NCBI GenBank assembly: GCA_000499405.2
Contig: HG738140.1
Span: 5,012,701 to 5,076,700, forward strand
Length of the DNA: 64,000 nucleotides
Source: Onchocerca volvulus
Taxonomy: Eukaryota > Nematoda > Chromadorea > Rhabditida > Onchocercidae
Reading direction: 5' to 3'
Both the position numbers and the translations under genes were made by a program. Each line of letters starts with the position of its first letter. Position 1 is the stretch's first letter. This document shows positions 41,901-53,900 of the stretch, piece after piece. Under the pieces are notes generated by a model. That model saw only the letters and a program-made list of their open reading frames with translations, ran no database searches and was not told where the DNA came from.

Positions 41901-44900
41901 ATTTTAAGTAATTTAGTAAAATGAAGTTTATTTGTCAAATAAATTTTATGAACTTGTTTAATCAATTAAAACCAATCAATTAATTGTTAATGAATGAACA
42001 CGTTCAAATATTGAAACGAAACAAATGACAACTTCTTTCCAATAGTTTTAGCATTAATTAATTAATTTAATTATTGTTTTGTAACGGATTTCGGAGAAAT
42101 TATTTGAAGAAAAATTTAGAAAATTTAAAGCGAAAGGATTTTTAGATGCAATTTACAAACATAAAAGTTTCATTTCGATTAAAAATGCTAATGGTTTTGT
42201 AGGGGAGAAATTTCAAAACAAAAAAGGAAAAAAGCATTATTTAAATTCCTGAATCATACTTTTGCTTAAAAATCCAGAAAGTTCCATAAAAATGAAAGTA
42301 TTCGATTTTCTCAATAATTTAACTAGGTTTCAAAATTCAAAAAATTGGATAACTATACATTTTCGTCTAATTTCTATTTTTGATTGTTTTATTAAAAATT
42401 TGAAATTAATCATTATAATAGTTTCAAAATTTCTATGAATTCTTAATTTTTTTTTTTTTTTAAATTTTCAGAATTTTCATTAAAATTCAGACAACTTTTT
42501 TTTTTTTTTTTTTTGCCTAATAATCGAATTTGCTTCTTCATTTTGAATTATTAGTCAATTAGGAACTACCAGAGAAAATGAGTTTCATCATTTAAATTTT
42601 TGAGCAATTCTACAAATTTAAAGCAAACGCTAACATAAATACTAACATAAATACAGACTAATTGAAGGATGAGAAAAGTATAAAAATTGATCGTCAAACT
42701 TGGCCTTTTTCGTGCCAAGTTTGAAGATCAATTTTTCAATAATGACAGCAAAATTTCAATAGTTGACTAATTGAACAAAGAAATTTGATTTATCATTTTA
42801 TTTTGTTAACTTAATATTTTAATGCAACTTAGGTTGCAAAAAAAGACAGTTTAATTTCAGAAATATTTGACAGATTTCTACATAATCCCAGGAAATTTTG
42901 AAATATTTTGCATATCAATTTCAGGAAGTTTGAAGTATTTGACCAGGAAGAGGACGAATCACTCAGTGTTACTTCTATTTTTCAATTAATATTTTTTAGT
43001 TTCAAGTAATTTTAATTATTCATATTACATTTCAAATCACAGATTTGACTTAGCTAGAAATAAACATAAGCTGTGGAATAAATTTGAATCTGAACTGACT
43101 CTAAATCCATCATTCTTAGCTCAAAATATGCTAAATTTTAATAAGACAACGAAATTTTCATTCCAAATTAATTAAAAATTAAATATATGAATGAAAATAT
43201 TAAAAAACTTATTTAGAAACGCGTATTTAAAAATATCTGAAATTTAAAATATTTAAAAACACTTGAAAGAAGTGGAAAACAAAATAAGAGAATCATAAGA
43301 ATACGGAAATTATATGAATGAAAGAAATAGAGAAATTTTCCTTTAAATGAAGCGAGGAAAAAAAGATAGAAAACTGTTTGTTTATCATAATTTATCACTT
43401 ATCACTTATTATCACCACTGTCACGAGAAAAGAGGGCAATAGAATGAAAAAAACACTGCTTTTTTTTCAAGCAAAAATTCTTTAAAAATATAAAAAGAAC
43501 AAAAAAATTCCCCTTTAAATGAAGTGAAGAAAAAGATAAGAAGGTACTTATTTATCATAATTTATCACTTATCATTTATCATTCGTTGTCACGAGAAAAG
43601 AGCAATAAAGTGCGAAAATCATTATTTTTTATCGTAAGAAACTGTTTGTAATTATTTATTCCAACTATTCTTTACTGCTAATTAATTTTTTTTCAATTTT
43701 TTTTAAATTTTATTTTATTTTCATTTTTTATGAAATCCACATAAAATTCATTACTGTGAAAAATTAATTTCTTTTAGAAAATTAAGAAATAACAAAAAAA
43801 TATATTTTCAAGATTTTGAAAATTTTTTGATAAAAAATTTAAGGTTGAAAGTAAATATGAGAAAAAAAAAAGTGTATATTATGAACTTTTCAAAATGCAA
43901 ACAGACATGAAAAATAGATGAAAAAGAACGAAACGTTTGAAAGTGTTTTTTACGTTTTTTACGTAAGTTATGCAGCGTACGCTGCAAGATAACAGACAAT
44001 ATTCAAAATTATGTAAATTAAAAAGTTTGTATTAGATGAAGATAAAGATTTCAATACAGAACAAAATTTAGAACAATGGAAATGCAATATCTATTAAAAT
44101 ATATCATTTAAATTGACGTACAAACGTCTAAATTGCGTTGTTCGCTAGCGGAAAAACAAACGAGATAAGCATACCATTTGAGCAAATAACGTTGATTTAC
44201 GCTGATTTACGTAAGAAATGTTGAACATTTCTGATCATCTTTTACAGCAATAAATTAGATACTGTTACAATCGATCGGACTGATGAACGATCACTTAACT
44301 GCTATGATTTTTCAGAGAGGTTTTGTTTGCTTGGGAGCAGATGTCATTGATCATGCTCAATTTTTGCATCAATGCATCAATGAATGACTATATTTCTAAC
44401 AATTATCATATAAAAATATATTTGATGAGATAAGTGAAGCTTTTTTTTTTCGTCTGCAAAATTAAAACGTGGCATAATTTGAATTACGTGACTTATTGTT
44501 ATTATCAATGTGACATAATTTGAATTACATGAATTATCGTTTTCATCAACGTGACATAACCTGAATTACGTGACTTACTGTTATCATCAACGTGACATAA
44601 TTTGATATACGTGACTTCTGTTATAATCAACGTAATTATCAATGTTATGTATCATCAAAGATGCAATTATATCTGTCCATTTATTTAAGAATCAATTTTA
44701 TTTCACAGCTTGCATTTTTGAATTATTTGGAAATATAAAATATAAGATATAAAATTTCACTAATTAAAAAAAAATGCCTTTCGACTCTTTTGATTTCATG
44801 CAAAATTTGAACCATTTTTATTGGCCTTAAATTTTTAAAATTGGAATTTTTTATTAGCTTTAAATAAATTTGGAGCTTTCTTTTTTCAATTGACCTTTCG

Positions 44901-47900
44901 TAAATTTGAAATTTGGTAAAAAAAAAGAATATTTAGTCCATTGATGCGAAAAACTTTTGGGATGAAAATTTTCCAAAAATACTTGTAAATTTTTGGAAAT
45001 AAAATTAATGAAGCAAATGATAATCTGTTTTGCTTCATAAAACATGAAAAAATAGGAAGATCATAAATATTCAAAATAGATTCAAAATGAAGAAATAAAA
45101 TAGCCGGCAGCAATATTATGATAATGATTAATTAGCATAATAATTATGATGAAAAAATAACAAACAACGATAATGAATTATGATAATTGTAACGATAATA
45201 ATGCTAATGATAAAAATTTTGCCATAACGATAATGATGATAATAACAATGACGTAAGAAGTGATAAGAAGCTCACTAATGATAAGTCTAAAGATAATGGT
45301 GATGATAATTATAATTATAGCAATAATAATTTGTTGATGAAAAAAGAAAATAATAAAATGATGACGTCATTGCAGCAAATTATTGAATTATCAATTATTA
45401 TGAATAAAAAGGATAGGAAAGATTTGTCATTTTAAGAAAAATCAATTAGATATCTCGAGAATAATAATGCAAATGTTTATTCAATTCTACAAATTCGATT
45501 TATAATAATAATAATGATAATTAATGATAATCATAATAATAATGAATAAATAAATAGTGATAAGATGAAAAAGATGGATGAATGGTTGTATTTTCAAATA
45601 ATGAATTAATTAATTAGTTAATTTACATATTTCCAAGTTAAAATCAACTAATTTTAATTAATTTGCATATTTCCAAATTGAAACGAACTAATTTCAATTT
45701 GGAAATATGTAAATTACTTAAGAATACACAATAAAATCAATTTCATGATATGACTGATGATTGATATGACTGATAACATGGCATGATATGATTCTTAACG
45801 TTTTTTTTTCTGATTGAAAAAATTAGAAATTTCAAATAAGCACTCTTTTGATTATGAAGCAATGTTTATAAGATTAAAGATCGAAATTTTTCCCAATTCA
45901 TGTTTCCAAGTTGTATTTTCATATAATTAGAAAAGTAAAATGGATATAATTAATAAATATCACCGTATGATATGATTCGAATGTTTTCTGCTAATTGAAA
46001 AAAGTATTCTTGAAATGGAAAATTTGACTTTTTGAATAGATATTTGAGCCGAATAATCTGTCGTCATAGCATAATCGAATTGGGTCAAATTGGAAAATTT
46101 CATAAAATTTAATTTTTTTCTTTATAAATCGGTAAAATTAAATTAAATGATAAGTTAAATAAAAGTGGAAAAAGTTCAAATGATGTTAAAAATAATTTCT
46201 AAAATTTCTTGCTTCTTTGAAGCCAAGAAGAAGAAACATCCGATGAATTAAACGGCTATCAATAAATCACATGACATTTTTCTCGAATATATTACACTGA
46301 TAAGATCTGCATTGATAAAAAAAGCGGAAACAAAAATGGATGGTTGCCTAGAACGATTAGAAAAAAATGGGTGGCTTAGGATGATAGAATACGAATGGAT
46401 GATAATTTAGGATAAAGATAGATGATAATTTCAGTTCTATCAGATATTTAACTAAAATCAAATACCAACAAAACCTATTTTTTTAAAATCGAATCAATAC
46501 AAAATAAAAATGAATATGGCTGGAATAAAAATTTTTATATAATAACTTGAAAATAAATTTATCAATGGGATTTGAATCTCTCATTATTTAGTTGAAGGAA
46601 ATTTTGCCGGATAAAAATAGCTAGCTGATATGATTATTGTAAGTGAAAAGTGATATTGATAATGATAACAACAAACGAATAGTGATAAGAAATGACAGTG
46701 AAAAAATGTTAATGAATTGGAAAATAACTAGAAAAAAAATTTTTTGATGAATAAAAATTACTCGCTGATATGATTATTGCAAGTGAAAAGTAACGATGAT
46801 AAACGAATAATGATAAAAATGATAATGATAATGAAAAAATAGTAATGAAATGGTAAATAACAATAAAATAATAATTATTATTGTTACATATTTAAAGATA
46901 AATGAATTCACTGATACTACTATACAGAAAAATAGATAAAAGGCAGAAAAAAGAATGTGAAAAAATTATTAATTAATAATTAGAATATAAGATTTTAAAA
47001 TCAAATATGACTTGGCGATTGAAAAATTACAATTATTTTTGCAGTTAATCAGTTGTTGTTAATTATATTAATGAGGATATTTAGTATCTTGGAAAAAGAC
47101 TGAGATTTCTCAAAAAATCAAAAAAAAACTAAATAATTAAAAAAAACAATTTCAATTTCTAGATCTTAAAAGCAAGAAATGCCTAAGAGGTAAGATTCGA
47201 AAATATCAATTTCAAAATATTTGGTACTATGTAATGCAAAGTTGAAACATTCTAATCATACTGATTGCTAGTTGAATTTAATCAGAACTTATCATGAACA
47301 AACACGGAAAGTGATAATGAATAGTGATAATAATGATAACGATATGATATAGCAATTTATGATAACAAATATTATTGCTTTACAAATGCTACGTTGATAA
47401 CTAAATGTGAAGCAGTTGTCGATGAAATAGGAATATCTCTGTGAGGGTGGTATTATTAATTTCTCGAAATGATATTTGATCTTTTCAAATTTTAAACTTT
47501 CTAAGCAGCGTAAAATTGCGAAATGAGTGATCAGCTTATTTACAGAATTAGCAAAACCTTCTTATCATAAATTAACAGTTGAATAATTATAGACATAATG
47601 AAAATAATAATAGATGAATGGATGATAATCATAATAAGCGGGAAAAATTATCGCACCGACATTTGCGGCGATCGCAGACATCATAAATGAGAGGAATTCT
47701 CTCACCGGCATTTGGAATGCTTAGTATATCAACTAATGGTGTAGCAATTAGCAAAAACCTTTACGAACAATTGCGTCATATCTTACAACTTAGATCGTAA
47801 ATAATGAATTCATGAAATTTTGCATATTTTGAATGAATTCCACTTAATTCACATCATTTTAAAATTATCAATAGAGTGAATTTTAAAAATTATTAAAAAA

Positions 47901-50900
47901 TCATCAAAATTATGACGATAAAAAAAAATACAATAATCAGATTAATCAAACGAATAATTCATTCTATATTAGAATTATTGAAATTTAAAAAAAAACAGGG
48001 AAGAATTCTCTTAAAATATTGATTGCCTTATAATTTACAAATTATCGAAACAGAAAAAATTATAGAAAAGAGATGAATGATAAATGATTTTTATCAAGAG
48101 GTGTAAATCAATTTGATTTTGCATAAATATTAAACAGCAAAAAAATTTTTTATTAAATTTTGATCCATATGATTGAAGTTCTAATATTCTTTTCAAGTAT
48201 TTTTATTTTTTAAATATTTCAATAAAGTAAAAATTAAAAATAAATAAACACAATAAAGAATATTAGAGTGAAAATAAAGTGAAAAGAACAAATAAAGTAG
48301 AAATAATATTAAAGCAAAAATATTTTTAAAAATGTAAAAAAAATTAAAAATAACAAATAACTAAATAAAGATTTATTTTATTTCCATTTCTTATTAAGAT
48401 TTTTTTGTGATAAAAAATATTTGTAAAAATGCTAAATATTTATAATAATGTTTGTAAAGTTTCGGATTGTTTATGCTTTTTAAACTAAAGAAACTATTTA
48501 ACATCATTTTGATAATTTATCAGTTTATCGAATTTTTTTTATTATTTCTACTGAATGTATGAGAAGTGATAAATTGTAGCAATTGATCAAAAAATATTTT
48601 GTGAACGAAGACCGGAAAGAAATTGCAAAATTTCATCAGTCGAATTTTATTTAAACTTTTAGTAATAACATATGTGCTATTTTTTTTTTGACAAAAATGA
48701 AATCATAAATCGGGAAGGAATCAAAAAATAGATAAAAAATAAAAATAGGAATAAAATCAAAAAAAAGTTAAAATTCTTTTAATAAAAATAAAAATTTTCA
48801 ATTCTAAGCAATTTTGATTTTTAAAAGAATAATCATTTCAGATTTTATTAATAAAATATTAATTTAGAAATAAAAATTTCAATAATTTGAATTAAATGCT
48901 AGTTAAATCAAAAAAAAAAAAAGAAATTATAATGATAATCTCGCTATTTTCTTTATAAGAATAAAACGCAAAATCATGATGGAAACAAAAATAATAAATA
49001 AAAAAGGAATAAAATCAAAAATCGAAAAGAAAAAAATTAAAATTCTTTCATTAAAAATAAAATTTTCACTTTAAGCAATTCTGGTTTAAACAAACAATTA
49101 TTTTAGTTTTCATCGAAGAAATATTTATTTAGAAATAGGAATTTCAACTATTTCAATAATGTGGAACTTGGATCAAAAAAAAAAAAGATAAATGATTTTT
49201 TGATGAATAACACATAATATTTTCTTAACAAAAATAAAATTAAAAAATCAATAAAAAAGCAATGATGAAAAAGAAGATTCACTGAATTTTCTTTTATCTT
49301 TTCTTTTTTTTTTTTTTTTTTTTGAAATTCCTTGAAAAGAAATTCTAAATTATTGAATTGAAATGAAAGATAGAAATTTAAAATTGAAATGAAAGATCGA
49401 AGATTTATTAGTTTATAGCTTAATTCTAAATCATATTTTATCAATGAAAAACGAAAATAAAAATGCAAAATGAAAAATAATGGCAAAATCGCACCATTTT
49501 TCTCGCATTTTTTTAATTTAATTATAGCTATTATTAGGATGAAACCATTTGATGAATGAGCTATAAAGTTATGATTATGAATTTTTTGAAAATTTAAATT
49601 AAATGGCATTTTATCGAATTTTGCTATTTCTTTCTCCATTTTTCGATTGCGAATTTCGATTTAGCTCATCATTTTTTTTTTTTTTTTCGTAACTAAAATT
49701 GCTTAATAATACTTGGATGAAGACATTTCTTCGTTTTTTAAAATTCGTTTAAATTTTATTTTATTTGATCATATCAAAAATTTTAGATATTAGAACTTTT
49801 ATCCCTCTTCCTCATTGGATTTCATGGATGAATGAAGATTGATGATGAAAATTAAAGATTAAAAATCTTTGAAAAAACAGAATTTTGAGAAAAAAAAAAA
49901 CAAGTGTTCTGAGAGAGCAATTGAAGAATTTTCATATTTGCAATTTCCTTTCTTTTTTTTTTTTTTTGATTGATGGAGAAAAGATAAAAATAACTCGAAA
50001 AGCTATAAATTTTAGAGTTTTTAAAAAAAGAAGAAGCTAAAAAAAAAGTATCATTTGTTATTTTTTGTCTCAATACCTATTCCGAATCCATTGAACTGAT
50101 AAGCTCTAATAAAAAATTTTTAAGTTTTGTGAATTTCCTTTACTTCATTAACATTATTATCAATAATAGTTCTCTCTAGTATATTCCATTTTTCTAACTT
50201 TTTGCAACCTATATTTGATACATCGAAGATACAGTAACAGTATATATAACAGTATATGTAAATAAAGTACAGTATACCCCTAAAATACAGTAGTTTGGAA
50301 TATCTAAAATTTCTAGTTTACTTTTTAAATTATTTTTTCGCTACAATTTTTTCCCTTCGAATTTTCCTTATTTGAAGTTTCATCATTAATTGATAGGAAG
50401 AAAAAAAGTGAGGAGTAAATTTATATATAAATTATATTTCTAAAGTTTAATGGTAACCGAAAATTTTATTTATAGTCCAAGCTGTTTTTTTTTTTTTTTT
50501 TTTTTTGATAAATTCGATTTATCTTCTCAATTTGGATAATAGTTTTTATTTTTTCAATTAAAATTACCAAAAACTTCATGAACGATTAAAATTCGCATAT
50601 GTTTTAAAGTGATGAGAAATCAAAAATGTGAAATAAAAGTCTTTTCAATAAAAAATAAATATAATAAAATAGATGAATTAGCTTATAACTTTAACACAAA
50701 TAACTTCTAATAAATTTGAAACAAATCCAAGAAAATTTAGAAAGAAGAAAAAATTCCTCAAAAATTTGAAATTTTATTTGAAAATTTATGATAATAACTT
50801 CAGAATGTGCTATATTTTCGAGATATTTCTGAAGATTAAGCGATTTTTTTCTTTTACTAAATCTTTTTTGAATATATTTCGAGCAAAAAAAAAAAAAACG

Positions 50901-53900
50901 TTAATTGCATCAAATTTTTTTTTCCAAGTTTATTTTTCCAAATTGACAATTGGCAAAAAGCAAAAAGTAAAAAGAAAGTGCCATTTTGCTCTTCAAAAAC
51001 TGTTGCAAAATAATTATCAGCAAAAAAATTCAGGTGGGAAGGCAATTAAAATTTATTTCAAAAAATTTTCTACCGTATATCTTCCTATCTAATTTCAGAG
51101 TTATGTCATTTTGTCATGTTTTTTTGGCCTAATGATAATCACAGCCAAGATGATAATCAACAATTTTCATCAATAATTGTCCAAAATTATCATTTTCTTT
51201 TCACCTATTCATTGATTGACTGATAAATTGCCGTCAAAAATTCTTTCCACTCAATTTTTCGTTCGAAGATTTTCTTTTTTTTTTTTAGAAATATGAAAAA
51301 TTTTTTATTTGAAAATAAAAAAAAAAAATTTCGAAAAATGTAATTATTCCAAAAATGTTAGATAAAGCAATCATGCGATATCGCATGTATGTAATTAATT
51401 ATTTTTTCCCTTTTTAATTAATGATATTTTTCTTATCCAATTTATTCGATTGGAAAATTAAATTAAAAAATCTGATAGCTAAAAAATCCTTAAAATTAAA
51501 AGTTAAGTTCAAATCGATACTTGATAATTTGTTTTATTCATTAAAGTTAACATTAAAGTTTAATATCAAATGGTTCGATAATTTTTCATAACAGATAAAT
51601 TTCAAGAAGATAACGAATGCTTTCCTATCAAATTTGATTTTTTTTTCTTTTTTTTAAAATCACGCTTTTTAGTATTTTGAAAGGAATTTGAGATTTCTTA
51701 ACTTTTTTTTCTCACCTAACTTCAATTTTATGCTTTTAATATTGAACAAATTTTGTTTTTACCTCACAAATTGTTCAAAAATTGAAATCTTCAATTTAAA
51801 ATGAAACAAAGCTCCAAAATATAAAGAGGATGAACGATCAAAAAATTTAAAAAAATTGGAAAAATAAGTCTGTGGATAATTTCAAAATTTTTTTTTGCAA
51901 AATTATATGTTTCATAAATAAAAAGAAAAACCAGTTCAAAAACAAAAATTTAACCAACGAAAGTTTAAAGTTTTCTAAAACATAACCTTATCAAGAAATA
52001 ATAAAATAACATAAAGAGAAATATATCAAACAAATTTAACCTAAATGATTTTTGATTTAGGTTAATTTAAAGAAAAATAAAAAATAAAAATCCACACCAA
52101 AAAAAACCTCATCTTTTCAGTTTAAACAAAACTTTAACTCAATAAATGAAATATCATAAATATATATAATTGCAAAAATTGCCTTAACAAGATATCCAGT
52201 ACTGATTTAAATTAAAATTAAACAGAAACATGATGGAAATTTCAAGATTCAGGCTTACAATCCTTGGACAATTTTTATTCAGCCTAGTCTCTAACCAATT
52301 CAGGCTCAAATTTAATAAATAACAAAACGGATATTGAGTGTCTTACATTTTATCATTTTCGTGTAACATATGCATTGATAAATGCATTTAAAAATATGCT
52401 ACTTTTATTGGAAGTAAACAACAAAATAAAATAATTATAGGATAAAATGGCTTTTAATTTTTTTTATTTTCAAGTATATAATGTGAGATCAAAGATCAGC
52501 AAGTTTAATTGAATTAACATATCAATTTCAAGATTAACCAAATTATTCAAAATATAGTCCATCACTAAAACTTACTTTTCGTCTTAATTATTTCAAATAG
52601 TGCATATCTTGTTTCATCAGTTATCGAATTTTATCAAATATTCAAGGCTAAGACTTATTTCATTATTTATTGCATTTCAGAATATATTCAAGGAAATGAC
52701 CTTTAACCTAGGATGGTATCGGTTTTTTCTTTTTTTTTTTCTTGCGATGGATTAAAACTCTACTCCTTTATTAAGTATTTCATATTTAAAATTACATTTT
52801 GAAAAATTTCGTGCTTAAAAGTATATTTAAAATATGAAATAATAAATGAGCAGAGTTGTAATTCATCGCAAAAAAAAAAAAAACCGACACTATCTGAGGT
52901 TAAAGGTCATATTTTTGAATAAAATGCGAATAAACCAAATAAATATTTGTTTATGATCAATAAAATCAGAATAATGTCAAACTTATCATGTGAAGTTTTA
53001 AGAATTATAAAAAAATAATGAATGCCTTTTTTTTTGCAAGTGAAATCTGCAAGATGACATGCATGCATGCAGACTGCTTTTCTTACTTCTCCTTCGTTTT
53101 GTTTTTTTTTTTTTTTTTGAAATTAAATATTATTATTTTTATTTAATTGGTAAAATTTTCTCTTCCGTTCGATTACTTCCAACAGGAAGATATAAAAGAA
53201 CGGAATTCGACAAAAAAAAAAAAAAACAATTCGGGAAAGTTATAAATTAAATTGAAAGTCTTGGATTTACAGAATTTTTGAGAAATTCTTGCGATGATCC
53301 CTGACTTCCCCAAAGTTTAAAATTGGAAAATTTTTATTCATTTTTCAAAAAAAAAAAAAATTCAACTTCCACTGCTTAAATATGATATTATCTGAAAAGC
53401 CAATAAAATATATCTTATTCATAAATAGCCATCAACATTTTTTCATTTTTCCTTTTTTCTCAATTGTGAAGAAGACGCAAAAAAAATCAGTACTCCATAA
53501 ATCATTGGAATTTCCAGTTTGATAATTTTCAAAAAATATGAAGAAACTTTTGCTTTCTATTCATTCGAGAAATAAAAATATTTTTGTAAATTTTTAGAAA
53601 GAAAAAGCAAAAAAAAAAAAAACTTCAAAAATTCAAACCAAAACTTCAGAAAAATTATCAAACTAAGTTAAAAAAGTGGGAATTTTTTATAGAAAAGAAA
53701 TACTACTGGAAAAGTAGAAATTAATTCCTTGAATTTCAATTATTTTATGGATTATTCCTTTATTCTGTTACCATAAATGTCATGATGTTCTAAATTTCAC
53801 TTTTTAAAATTTTCAATATTCCTTTGACACATTGACTTATTATATTTTTATCGTTTAATTCCATTTAATTGAGAAAATCTCATAAAAAAATGCAATTTTT

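Noticed and set aside
22027..44213. Several TTACGTAA sites (near 22,035, 43,958, 44,206) as a PAR-bZIP regulatory series.
   Set aside because: A rough expectation from base composition is about the number seen, so there is no enrichment.
49148..49639. The longest continuous ORF of the window (163 codons, minus).
   Set aside because: It is F/K/L/I-rich low-complexity translation of A/T runs, with no splice signals, no motif and no rise in GC.
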